Translations under genes and position numbers: made by a program
NCBI RefSeq assembly: GCF_902167145.1
Contig: NC_050098.1
Location: 33,164,501 to 33,228,500, forward strand
DNA length: 64,000 nt
Reading direction: 5' to 3'
From: Zea mays
Taxonomy: Eukaryota > Streptophyta > Magnoliopsida > Poales > Poaceae
Notes under the pieces: generated by a model
Told to the model about the DNA's origin: nothing
The model's database searches: none
Seen by the model: the letters and a program-made list of their open reading frames with translations, nothing else
In this document: piece after piece, positions 22,961-33,460 of the stretch
Layout of the letters: each line of letters starts with the position of its first letter
Position numbering within the stretch: position 1 is the stretch's first letter

Positions 22961-25501
22961 CTACCAGTAATCTCCGCAAGAGCAAAACCCATCCTTGAAA
23001 TGGTGAAACCTGCGTGAGTCTCTTACAATAATGTCTCTGTTCACAATCTTCGATATCATCTTGATGGCAGCATGACAATCTAGGCAGGCACTCAAGTTCT
23101 TCATAACCGTAATTGGCGTCCCTGGTGGGGTATTGATCAGGGCAAAAGCGATGGCCAATCTCTCACTGTGGTATTTTAGTGACTCCAACTTTTGCTTATT
23201 ATCCACCATATGCAAGGCACAGCTAGTATCGGGCTCATAGCCTTGTTTATCCATCTCTTCGTACAACCTCTCAAGCTCTTCTTTAATCTCATCTATCATT
23301 GGGTTGGTGTGATCATTAGAAGAAAACATGTAGATCTTTTGCTTGATTTCAACCCAACTGTTACCCGACTCTTTCCTAACTCCTCTATCTCTCATAATCT
23401 TTTTCACACGCGCAGCACCTTCCCAATTACCAGCTTTAGCATATATGTTGGACAATATGACATAGGCAGTCGCGTCTGTGGGAACCATAGTGAACAAGTT
23501 TTCAGCAGCCACTGTAGCTAAATCCTGGTTTCCATAGATCCTGCACGAGTGAAGAATGGAGCTCCATATTACTGGATCAGCCTCAAATGGCATCTCATCT
23601 AACACTTTCTGAATTTTATCGAAACAGCCTGCCCGACCCAAGGCATCAATAACACAAGAATAGTGTTCCTTCCAGGGTGACATGCTATTGTAATATCTCA
23701 TCAAGTCAAAGTATTTCATGCATTCTTCCGCAAGACCATTGTGACTACAGGCTGCTAGCACACTCAAGAAAGTGACTGGATCTGGACAAAAACCACAGTG
23801 AAGCATGCTGTCAAACATCCTGATGGCATTCTTTGCCTGTCCATATTGCGCATATGCTGAAATTACAGCATTCCACGTGATGGAATTCTTCTCGGGCATC
23901 TCATTAAATGTTCTGATGGCTTCATCCAAACAGCCACATTTTGCATACATATCAAGAAGGGCACTGCCTGAGAACACACTGGACATGTGCCCTGATGTTG
24001 TGAGGTAAGCATGCAATTGCCTTCCTATCCCAATCACTCCCAGGCTTGAGGAAGACTTTATGATGCTAGAACATGTCGCCCTATCAGGACTTAGACCAGC
24101 TCTTCTCATGTTACAGAATAGTTGCAATGCTTCCTCATGCTGCCCATTCTGGACACACCCAGTTATCAAAGCGGTCCAGGAAATGGCAGTTTTGTCACTT
24201 TTGTTTGCAAAAATAGTCTTTGCAGCATCTAGCATACCACATTTTGAGTACATGTCAATCAGGGCATTTCCCATGAAATCCTCCAAAGTAAGGCCAAGAA
24301 GGATTAATTGTGCATGTATTTGTCTCCCGATCTTAATGTCAGGCAATGCCCCAGCGACACTGAGCAAGCTAGCAAATGGTAATGTATGCCTGTCAAAACT
24401 GAGTGTCTGCATTTCCCTGAACAGCTGCAAAGCCATGCCACTACATTGGTTCCAAGAATAGGCAGAGATCATCACATTGTATGAAATATTGTCCCGCTGT
24501 GGCATCTCATCAAACAACTGCTCCAGGTCACCAAGACAGTCACATTTCGAGTAAAAATCAAGCAATGCATTATTGACAAAGACGTTATGTGATGGGTTGG
24601 CCCTGACAAAGAGACCATGGATCTGACGCCCAAGGTAGAGATCGACCATACCTGTCGCTACTGTTAGCAAACTTGAGAACGTGAAGTGGCTAGTGTTAAC
24701 GCTCTCACGTCGCATAGCAGCAAATAGCTCTAGTGCCTCACTGTACAGCCCCTCCCTAGAGCAGCCCGTTATCATGACATTATACGTGATCGTGTCCCTG
24801 TGTGGCATCTCCAGGAAGACTCTCCGAGCAGCAGCAATGAATCCTTGCTTGCAATACGCATCTAGCAGTGTGTTACATACGACAACGTTGGTGTCAAAGG
24901 CGAGCTTGGTGACCACGAGATGGAGCGGCGCGACATTGCAGCCAGGCGCGTTGAGCACGGTGGTGATGGTGACGTGGTCGGGCGCGTCGCCCTCCCTGAG
25001 CATGTCTCGGAAGAGTGATACGGCATCGGAGCCACGGCCATCCGCGGGGGGCGTGCTCATCATGATTGTCCAGGTCTTGGCGTTGCGGTGAGCCGCGGCA
25101 CTGAATAGGGCCTTGGCGGCGGCGAGGTCGCAGGACCTGGAGTATCCCAAGATAATGGAGTTGAGGAATGTGAGATAGAGGGTGTTCTTCTCGGGAATCT
25201 GGTCGAGCACCTTGCGGGCGGCCGCGACCGCGAGGCGGCCGGAGGTGGCGAGGTAGTTGAGGTGGTGTTCGAGGCGGTAGAGGAATCTGAAATAGAGGGT
25301 GTTCTTCTCGGGCATCTGGTCGAGCAACTTGCCGGCGGCCGCGAGGCGGCCGGAGGAGACGAGGTATTTGAAGTGGAGTTCGAGGCGGTAGGGGGCTGGA
25401 TCCAAGCCCGTCTTGACCATGCACACGTCCGCCGGCGTGGAGGCGCTGGCGAGGCGCGAGGCGATGCTGCGGGCGCCGGAGATAGGCTTGAATGGGCGCA
25501 T
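22961..25501 (-). CDS. DYW-class pentatricopeptide repeat protein (PLS subfamily), organellar RNA editing factor type
   Basis: Intronless, 846 residues from the ATG at 25501; an earlier frame extension to 25543 begins with TTG. A short Arg/Ser/Ala-rich N-terminus looks like an organelle-targeting peptide. It is followed by a run of PLS-type PPR motifs, then E and E+ motifs ([15 protein letters not shown]) and a full DYW domain ending in DYW. The cytidine-deaminase-like zinc motif is complete: HSE at 778-780 and CLDCH at 806-810, with the PG box (PPGTPI) between. Proteins of this family bind specific plastid or mitochondrial transcripts and direct C-to-U editing; the target is unknown. The N-terminal part holds a recent duplication of about 36 residues (bases 25171-25280 and 25286-25391). 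No internal stop, so probably functional. Confidence 0.92.
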   Translation of the reverse strand: MRPFKPISGARSIASRLASASTPADVCMVKTGLDPAPYRLELHFKYLVSSGRLAAAGKLLDQMPEKNTLYFRFLYRLEHHLNYLATSGRLAVAAARKVLDQIPEKNTLYLTFLNSIILGYSRSCDLAAAKALFSAAAHRNAKTWTIMMSTPPADGRGSDAVSLFRDMLREGDAPDHVTITTVLNAPGCNVAPLHLVVTKLAFDTNVVVCNTLLDAYCKQGFIAAARRVFLEMPHRDTITYNVMITGCSREGLYSEALELFAAMRRESVNTSHFTFSSLLTVATGMVDLYLGRQIHGLFVRANPSHNVFVNNALLDFYSKCDCLGDLEQLFDEMPQRDNISYNVMISAYSWNQCSGMALQLFREMQTLSFDRHTLPFASLLSVAGALPDIKIGRQIHAQLILLGLTLEDFMGNALIDMYSKCGMLDAAKTIFANKSDKTAISWTALITGCVQNGQHEEALQLFCNMRRAGLSPDRATCSSIIKSSSSLGVIGIGRQLHAYLTTSGHMSSVFSGSALLDMYAKCGCLDEAIRTFNEMPEKNSITWNAVISAYAQYGQAKNAIRMFDSMLHCGFCPDPVTFLSVLAACSHNGLAEECMKYFDLMRYYNSMSPWKEHYSCVIDALGRAGCFDKIQKVLDEMPFEADPVIWSSILHSCRIYGNQDLATVAAENLFTMVPTDATAYVILSNIYAKAGNWEGAARVKKIMRDRGVRKESGNSWVEIKQKIYMFSSNDHTNPMIDEIKEELERLYEEMDKQGYEPDTSCALHMVDNKQKLESLKYHSERLAIAFALINTPPGTPITVMKNLSACLDCHAAIKMISKIVNRDIIVRDSRRFHHFKDGFCSCGDYW

Positions 25502-25618
25502 GGCGGCACCTCGCCTCGCCCCGGGTATTGCCTTCTGCAGCAAGGTTTAAAGTCGTTGGCGAGGCGATGCTGCGGGCGCCGGCGATGGCCTTGAATGGGC
25601 GCATGGCAGCACCTCGCC
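25458..25618. repeat. 58-bp direct duplication spanning the PPR start codon
   Basis: Bases 25458-25515 and 25561-25618 match except for a few substitutions. The inner copy contains the PPR start codon (25501). The outer copy carries a second ATG (25604) that starts with nearly the same residues (MRPFK) but then runs into another frame. The outer copy abuts the hAT end at 25621. Confidence 0.75.
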
Positions 25619-25620
25619 CC

Positions 25621-28124
25621 TAGAGATGGCCAGATGGGGCGCGTCAGTCGGCCGGCCGGAGGCCCGGCACGTTTCATCGTGCCTAAGCCCGACACGGTCT
25701 AATGGTAAATGGACTGGTGCCAGCCCGACACTACGTCGGTGCCGAGTTTGGGCCGTGATCCAGGCACGCCGTGTCGGCCCGGCCCGGTACGGCCCGACTA
25801 CAACGGCAAGCACGATTGACACGATTACATTATAAGTCTAACCTAACCCCACTCACCATGCGACCGCGCCCCCTCGCCCACACTCACACGACCCCGACCG
25901 CCAGACGCCCCCTCGTCCCCTCTGCCCTCTGCTCTCCCCTCCCCCCGTCTCCCTCGCGCTCGCGGCCTCGCCCCGTCGCCCGTCCACCCCCCTCACGGCC
26001 TCAACGAAGCACAGAGGCACCCAGCTCCATCGACGTCGAGGCGTCGGCCGTCGGGCGCCGTGCTTCCTGGATGCTTCGTCCTCGGTACGTCGTCGGTATC
26101 CCCATTCCCTGGTGCTTCCCCCTCCTCTTCTATGGACTCCGATGTACTGGATTTGTGGATCTGCCTCTCCTCTGTCCTCTCCATCTCCGGTGGTCTGCGG
26201 ATCTGCCTCGCCTCCGCCTCTAGATCTGATCTGGTAAGGTAAAGCTTTACACCTCTTCTTTCTTCGGTGGACTGGGTCACAACCAACTACCTATTTGGCC
26301 ATATATATCGTGTGTTTGTGCTCATAGCCTCTCTGTTCTTCTATCTCGCTCTGTCTCTGTGTCCTTAGATCTACCGTCGTCAGTGCATTGGTGTCTCCTC
26401 CATCGTTGGATCTTCTCTGTCCTGATCTACGTTGTTCTTGGTAATCACCGACGGAACTGGTGCTCCGGCCTTCGGCTAAGGTATGAACTCGCTAAACCCT
26501 AAACCCTAATCCCCTTCGTCTTTGCTTCTTTAACCCTAATCCCTGTCATGATCTACTTGCAGGCAGTGGCCATGAGGGACCAGGTGCCGGCGATGGAGCA
26601 TCGGTATGATCCGACCTCCATTAATCATGAACTGGTGTTGATGGATCAAATCCCAGACGATGTGGACGACGTGCACGATGGTCTGGAGGATCTCTTTGGT
26701 TCCACTGCCTCTACCCCTACCCCTACCCCTACCATCAACCTCGGCGACGACAATGTCGCTGCCGAGGGCAAGGCTCTCCCAGATAGCAGTGGTGCTGCTA
26801 ATGCTACTGCCTCCACTACGACAAGCACAGGTAGGAAGAGGAAATGCACGTCCAATGTCTCGGAGGACATGGATAAGATTTTCGCCACTGAAAATGGTGT
26901 TTAGGTAAGAGTAGGAGCTAGATGTCATTTCTGCAAGAAAGAACATGTTGCCCATTCTACCATTGGCACTAGTCATTTGTCTCGGCATAGGGAAAATGTA
27001 AACGGTTCCATGGCCGAACTGGGAACCAATCTATGCTTAGATATAATACAGATGGTAGTGTTTTCGTTGGGAATATAGTGCTGAAGTTGCTCGTGTTCAG
27101 TTATGTCGTTTGATTGCTAGGTTGGACCTTCCATTATGCTTTGTTGATTGTGATGCATTTGATGACTACATTAAAACTGCCCATAATCCTAGGCATTGCA
27201 ATGTTTCTACACAAACTACAACTAGAGATATGGAAAAGTATTTTAAAGAAAGACATGCTATAGTTGCTGAAAAATTGAAATATGTTACTTCTGTTGCTTT
27301 AATTTCTGATATTTAGAGTGGCAATGCTAAAGAAGATTATTTATCTGTTGTTGCACATTTTGTTAACTCTGATTGGCAGTTAGAAAAAAGGATTCTTACT
27401 ATGCGTCTCATTGATTGTTCCCACTCTGGCAACAACATTGCAGAGAGGATTTATGTTGTTGTTAATGAATATGAATTGAGTGAAAAGTTTTTTCCATTAC
27501 CTTGGATAATGCATCTCCTAACACTAGGGCAATGGACCATCTTACACCTTTGCTATCTGCTTATGTTGGTCCTTTGTTATTGCATCAACGATGTGCATGC
27601 CATATCATTAACCTTGTTATGCATGCCACATTTGTGGAACCAAAACCTTATCTTGAATATTTTAGAACTGCCATATCATTGATGACAAATTTGGTTATGT
27701 TAGTTTGCAGAGGACTTCAAATGCTACCCCTGGTGAAGGTAAGAGCAAATATGCTTGGGATTTGGTGTTTGGTGCAGATGGCATTGGTAGCAGTTCTTCA
27801 ATGGCACTGGGTGCTGGTCTGGGTGCCTTTGGTGCCAGTGCCAGTTCTTCCATGGGTCCTGAACTTTCAAGAAGAACATCTGCTAGTGCTTTACTTCATG
27901 CAACAAGCACTCATGGTATTTCTAGTTTTGAACTAGCTGCTTATCTAGATAGTGACAATGTTCAGAAGTTTGATGATGAACTCAATCTCCTAGATTGGTG
28001 GCATGACCATAAACTCACTTATCCTGTGCTTTCAATCCTAGCTAAAGATATCATTTCAGTTCCTGTCTCTACTATGAGTTCAGAATCAACATTTAGTCTT
28101 GTAGATAGGGTCATTGAGGAGCGG
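25621..28124 (+). mobile_element. hAT transposon F, 5' part, truncated by element E
   Basis: The left end TAGAGATGGCCAGATGG resembles the terminal inverted repeats of Dart-like grass hAT elements, and the following 200 bases are rich in GGCCCGGCACGG-type words typical of their subterminal region. A broken hAT transposase follows on the plus strand. The right end is not present, because element E begins at 28125 inside the transposase C-terminal region. The likely 8-bp target site is CTCGCCCC at 25613-25620, but its partner lies outside. Two CCCTAAA telobox-like words near 26498 sit in the leader. Confidence 0.7.
26572..28124 (+). pseudogene. hAT transposase, decayed
   Basis: The ATG at 26572 follows a plausible splice acceptor (CTTGCAG). 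The first 105 or so residues include an acidic stretch and a basic patch (GRKRK), then an in-frame stop. A BED-type zinc finger (CHFCKKEHVAHST...SHLSRH) is recognisable near 26930. Further fragments in several frames match the hAT core (LDNASPNTRAMDHL and CACHIINL, near 27500-27620). A C-terminal dimerisation block (WWHDHKLTYPVLS, then SVPVSTMSSESTFS) runs to about 28120. Many stops and frameshifts and a probable internal deletion after 27700 make it non-functional. Confidence 0.7.
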
Positions 28125-28498
28125 TGTCGTCGACTTGGCTTAGGAATTTTTAGGGGCCTTCCTCTTCCGAAGGTCCTCAAAAACGTAATTAACCATTTGT
28201 TTTCAGCATAAGCTATTACAGGGAGCTTCGTCTTTAGGATGCAAGTCTTTTCCTCATGATGAAGGCATACGAGATGAAGATATGATCTAAGGATGATAAG
28301 AATAAACGTCGAAGCTATCGCTAGATTGATAGCTTTGGCCTGTAATGGAGATGAAGTATGATGATGATGCTGACTGAAGGGGAAAAAGACTACTTAGTCC
28401 TTAATGACTTATATTACAATCATAAGTGAATATCGAGGACATAAATGTACTTTTACTCGGACTGTGTCCCGTGCCTATAAATAGATGAACAGTAGCAC
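28125..28498 (+). repeat. E 5' LTR, left part (U3 and promoter)
   Basis: It begins TGTCGTCGAC where hAT coding sequence stops, and carries a TATA-type promoter word CCTATAAATAG (about 28472-28482) closely matching that of D's LTR. It ends at the AGCAC (28494-28498) duplicated by the insertion of D; the LTR resumes at 37656. The start coordinate is inferred from loss of hAT homology and similarity to D's LTR, and could be off by a few bases. Confidence 0.6.
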
Positions 28499-29129
28499 TG
28501 TTGGGGACTTGTTCTCAAATGCTATGAATTAAGAACAAGGCAACATAAAATGTTAAATATTAATGTCCTTCATCCGCTGAAGCATTATCTCCCCCAAGGG
28601 TTTAATGAACTTCGGACGAAGGCCATGAATAGAATATCGCGAAGGTTACACCTTCGTGATCAGAATTACAAAATAAAATGAAATAAAAAATAAAACATGA
28701 AACATTAAAGAAAGATGTACCAAAAATAGATAACATTATTCACATATTTTATTATATGAACCTAAATATCAAAACATAATGTTTAGGTACATTTATACCT
28801 TCGCCTTGGCAGAAAATAATAATTCCCGGGCAATGTGTTTGCAATTACAGGATCGCGTGAACAGTAAAGGAATACTGTTCACTATTTATAGGCACAGGAC
28901 ACAGCCTGTAAGGAATTACAATCATACCCCTTATAAAAGTTTACAACAATGACTCAGACCCTTATGGACTAAAAGGTCATTCCATCTTTAAGTCGGTTCG
29001 ATCCTTCATCTTCGGATACGCTATAACACCGAAGCTTCATGAGTGGTAGCTTCGGCATCACGTATAAGCAGCTTTTGCCGAAGCTGTTTCTCCCTGCAGG
29101 ACCTTCGGCGACGAAGCATGGTCCCAACA
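28499..29129 (-). repeat. D 3' LTR (normal)
   Basis: 631 bp. On the minus strand it starts TGTTGGGACC and ends GTCCCCAACA, next to the duplication AGCAC. It has a CCTATAAATAG promoter word. A polypurine-like GAAGGGGCTAC lies just upstream (29139-29130 on the minus strand). About 78 bases from its end it holds a short natural inverted repeat (CCTTCGTCCG ... CGGATGAAGG, 36-base loop) that corresponds exactly to the turning point of the palindrome in the 5' LTR. Confidence 0.85.
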
Positions 29130-29588
29130 GTAGCCCCTTCGCGGTGCTAGATCGTTTTTCGTAATGAGCTTGATCCGTGAAAAAAGTCTCTTAGGCTTCG
29201 GGGAGCCGAAGGTCCGAAAAACACCTTCCCTAAGCTCGTTGCTGAGAAACGATACAGTTTTCGAGCGCGGAACGGTCCCACCATGCAGGTTCACTTTCTC
29301 GGTTTTTGCGGCCCACCGTTCAGTGGGTGCGAGCGACTGTTTGTCCGGTGTAAAAATCTTGACGATTCACCTTCTTACCTGCAGCACTATATAAACAGAC
29401 AGGTAGGTGTGAAGTTACCACAGCATTCATTGCTATTGCACTGTTTTTGCTGCCAAAAATTTAACCATAGCCGAAGCTTGACTTTTGCATTCAAACGAAG
29501 CTCCAGTTTGGATTCTGCTTCGTCACGAGAAGAGCCTCGGAAAAAAGGTTATTAATTTCCAAGGAATTTTCATAAAATTTAAAATCAA
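29130..29588. other. Promoter side of the antisense gene, between D 3' LTR and its start codon
   Basis: Non-coding. It contains CTATATAAACAG near 29387-29398, a good TATA box about 200 bases upstream of the antisense gene's ATG on the plus strand. The gene may therefore have its own promoter rather than using the LTR. The rest is rich in CGAAG motifs. Confidence 0.5.
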
Positions 29589-32500
29589 ATGGTGAGAGTA
29601 CGTTCCACTGCTAGGGTTGAGCGTGATGGAGATAAGACCGAAGCCGCTGAAACTGTTCCGATTTCCGAAGCAACGAGACGTTCTGGGCTGGTTTCATCAG
29701 AGGACACACCTGCTGCCGAAGCAACACAAGCTGATGTTGAAGAAGCTGGTTCTGAAGATGAGTACAACTGCGGGATGCCAAGTAAACCTAGTCATTTGGA
29801 CTTTGGAAAGTCCACAATTTCTGAAGCTGATCTTCCTAAAATGGTGAAAATGGGTTATTTTAGTGAGGCCAAGAAGGAATTAATTCGTTTTGGTGGAGAG
29901 GAAACTATCCCAAAGCCAAGAAAGGACGAGGTAGTAGTCTTCAAAAGTTTTCTTAAAGCTGGTCTAAGGTTCCCCCTGAACAGGATGATTGCTATTGTAC
30001 TGAAGAAGTTTGGGATTTACCTTCATCAGCTGACCCCCAATGCTATTGTTAGATTAAGTGTTTACATTTGGGCCCTTCGTAGCCAGGGAGTGGAACCGTT
30101 CGGTGAAGGTTTCTGCCGAGTTCATGAACTACACTATCAGACTAAAGCCAGAGGAGATGGTCTGCACGAGAATTTTGGCTGTTACAACTTCGCTTATCGT
30201 AAGACTTCGAAGTTTCCAGTAATAAGCTACCGAAGCAAATGGCCAGCCGGATGGAAGTCTGAATGGTTTTATGTTAAAGTTGATGAAGATGAAGATAAAC
30301 TGGTCCAGAGCCCGCTAGAATTATCCTTCGGAGAGACGAGGCCCCGATGCAACATGATAATGGGAAGCCCGAGTCAGACTGCTTTGGCTGAATTTCGAGT
30401 GATTTCAGATCATATTGGCACTAGAGACCTAGTGCAGGAATTTTTGGCTTTTAAGGTGTTCCCAACACTGAGGGAGTGGGAGATGTCGAAGCTAGAAGGA
30501 GAAAAGAAGAAGGGGGAACTTGTTCGATTGCCTTATCACTACAAGTTTAAGAAACATTTTAAAGCACCCTGCCAAGAGTGGTTGACCACCATTGAAATTA
30601 TGTGCAACGAGATCCTCGGCAATTACTCTAAGAAAGAAGATCAATTAATGACTGCAGCCTTCGGCACACGTCCGAAACGAAGATTGAATCGTGTGCTGGA
30701 TGCCTTGAATTTTGATTACCCTGACTATGAGCAACTGGGCGGAGATGCCGAAGGCCCGAAGAGAAAGAGAATTGCCAGCGCCCTTGACAAAGAAGGCACC
30801 AAATTGGCTAAACAGGACAAGAAAATTTCTAAAAAACTGAGCCCTGAGCCGAAGATAGCTGCTCTGAAGAAAAGGAAAGCTGCATCCCCAAAACCAAAGA
30901 CGTTGGCCCAAGAGGAGGAAGCTCCTGCAACACCTTCTGCTGCCGAAGTGGAAGAGATTCTGAAGGTAATGACTGAACCTTTGCCTACCAGGCTAAGTCC
31001 GCTAGCGCCAGAACTGACGAAGTTTTTTCAGAAGGACAAAGAAGCTTCGGCAACAGAAAGTCCCGCAAAGCCAAAAAAACGAAGAATTATCCAAGTGGCC
31101 GATGTCATTCATCAGACACCGCCACCGACGTCGGCGTCAAAAATTGTCACTGCCGAAACCACAGCCACCGGAGCCGAAACCACCGGAGTCGAAGCTACCG
31201 GAGCCGAAGCCACCGGAGCCGAATCTACCAGGGCAACCACTGAAGTCGAAGCCACCGGAGCCGAAACCGGGATCACCGAAGATCCTAATCTAGAAACCAC
31301 ACTTGGCGATATTGACAATATACTTCTGAGAATGGCTGAAGAAGAAGCTGCTGCGGTTGCGGTGAACATGACAACTGAAAAAGGAAAAGAGCAGATTGAA
31401 AACACTTTGGAAGAAGAAAATTTTAATTTTCAAGATATACTTGGACAAGAGTTAACAGACGCTGAAAAAGACGAGCTAAAGAAATATGCTATATCCTGCG
31501 AATACAAACCAGGGTCTCTGCTATTTGGTGGAGTGAATGAAGGGAAGCTAAGATGCCTTCAGAATCGCACCGAGGCCAAGGTTGTTAGAACTTTCTCAAA
31601 AAGTGTTGGCCTACCGAAGATAGAGGCGGACCTCTGCAGGTACCAGCGACAACATATTGCCGGTAGCCTGCTCTATGCTAATTTCAAGGTAAAAACTCAA
31701 CTTTTTTTTGAATTAATATGTTTTCTAACGAAGGTTGTTTTGGCAGAGTATACTACTAAGTAAAGTGCTGAGAATGCAACAAGATCTTGAAGAGGAGAAA
31801 AACAAAGCTATCATCAAAGATCTAGAAGACAAAGTCGAAAATTATGAAGCTGCTCTGAAGAAAAAGGACTTCGTCATTCAAGACCTTGAAATCAAAGTTA
31901 AAGAACACGAAGCTGCCTTGGAAAAGAAAGACTTCGTTATTCATTCTATGGAAGGTTCACTAGCTGAGGCCCAAGCTGAAAATGACAAATTAAACAATGA
32001 ATTACTTATAAAGTCAGAAAAATCTGGGCAGGAAAAGAAGAATCTCGAAACAAGTCTCAAGACCGAAATCGAGAAGAATTCGAATTTGCAAAAATCATTG
32101 AAGGAGCTTCAGGAGAAATGCTTAGATTTCGGCAGCCGATGTGTGCAGCGTCTGAAGGATGTGTTTCACTCAATTGGAGCCAGCTCTGATAAGTTTACAC
32201 CTTCAGCTGAAAACCTGCCAAGCACCTTGGAATACATGGAGGGGGAAGTTGATGCACTTGACGAAGTTATTGCTGGGCATGCTGATTTCTGCGCCCTGCT
32301 AGCTTCTCGAGGCACGACTACCGCTTTCCTGAAGGCTGGCTGCACACACGAGAAGATTGTAAATAGGCCAAACTTCAGTTTGTCACCGGCAGATTTGGTT
32401 GACATCCCAAGCCTAGCCCGAAGCATAGCAAACAGGTTTATGACCCATATTTGGATCAACGGCGGGCGAAAAATGGCTGGTGACGAAGCTCGAAGCCACC

Positions 32501-32605
32501 TTAAGCCAGTGAGAAACTTATACTTGTTACTTTTACCTTCTCCTTGAATTCTGCACCTTTCTCATTCCGTTTTAATATGTGCAGGATGATGAAGCTGAAG
32601 AATGA
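29589..32605 (+). CDS. Antisense gene of Grande-like element D, three exons, intact
   Basis: Encoded opposite to pol. Exons 29589-31688, 31747-32508 and 32585-32605 (introns 58 and 76 bp, both GT-AG) join to 2883 nt, 960 residues. Residues of about 110-230 (FKSFLKAGLRFPLNRMIAIV, then LHQLTPNAIVRLSVYIW) match the plant 'putative gypsy type transposon' domain (Pfam Transposase_28 type). A Lys-rich basic segment, a tandem array of Thr/Gly/Ala/Glu repeats (TGAE units, about residues 510-560) and a long coiled coil in exon 2 follow, with a conserved C-terminal block. Grande is known to carry such an antisense gene; its function is unknown. The frame is open throughout, unlike nearly every other element gene here. 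Confidence 0.75.
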
Positions 32606-33460
32606 CAAGCTGAAGCTTAACAGATTCTCCGAAGGACTTTTCTGCAAAAGATTCTAGAGAAATTTTTGTAATATAATTGTAAAGAAACTTATGTAAATTT
32701 GTGCATACCTTGTAATATATCTTTTCCCCTTTATCCGTGTACGATCTGCTTTGCTGTGGACGAAATTTTATTTTTGAGCCGAAGACGAAAAACACCTTCC
32801 CTTCTTTTCGTACACAACGAAGCATGAGAATTTCCTCTTTCTCCGAAGTTTTTTCCTCATAGCCGAAGCATCTGCCTTTTCTGTATGATATGATGATAAT
32901 GATCCTATATATGTCTAAATGAATGTTTATGAATACAAATGTCATGATGTAATGTATCGTGCAAATGAATATCCAAATGTATATTCGAAACCATAGTCAT
33001 AGCCTTCATTCCCTTGGGAATGACTCAAATCTTTTTGCCGTTTATATTTCGGTTTCACCATTTACTTTTCGGTGTATCAGCGCTGACTTTTCGCTGTAAG
33101 GTTCCCTTAGGAGCTTCTTCGCCTTTTACTTTCGGCGGAATCATCGTTTATTTTTCGCTGCAAGCCTCCCTTAGGAGCTTCTTCGCCTTTTACTTTCGGC
33201 GGAATCAGCGTTTATTTTTCGCTGCAAGCTCTGCATTCCCTTAGGAACGACTTTTGAGCTTCTCCCTGTTTTCTTTTCTTTTTCCTTTGCACTCGATGGT
33301 GCGTTCTCAGCTTTTACATTTACATCTTTAGGGGATATCGCTCTTATAGAATTGAAATAAGAAAAAGAAAAATTACATGTTGTGGCCCCATTAAAAACCT
33401 TTCTTCCCCTTTGGAAAGGAAAAGGGTACCACAAAAAAGAATAGAAAAAATTACATCACA
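32606..33460. other. Spacer between antisense gene and pol of D
   Basis: Non-coding, lying between the 3' ends of two convergent genes. It holds the 64-bp tandem repeats (33092-33260) described separately. No other feature is recognised. Confidence 0.5.
33092..33260 (-). repeat. 64-bp tandem repeats in D
   Basis: Units start at 33092, 33156 and 33220 (64-bp spacing): two full copies and a partial third. Each contains CCTTAGGAGCTTCTTCGCC and CGGCGGAATCA. Read in element orientation they contain CTAAGGGA...GCTT words, shared with the tandem repeats at 39690-39885 of element E. Confidence 0.8.

Noticed and set aside
26490..26520. CCCTAAA repeats near the hAT leader as a telomeric tract
   Set aside because: Only two adjacent copies; such teloboxes are common in plant leaders and no array follows.
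33092..33260. Evenly spaced repeats that superficially resemble a CRISPR array
   Set aside because: The units are contiguous tandem repeats without unique spacers, in a plant retrotransposon spacer.
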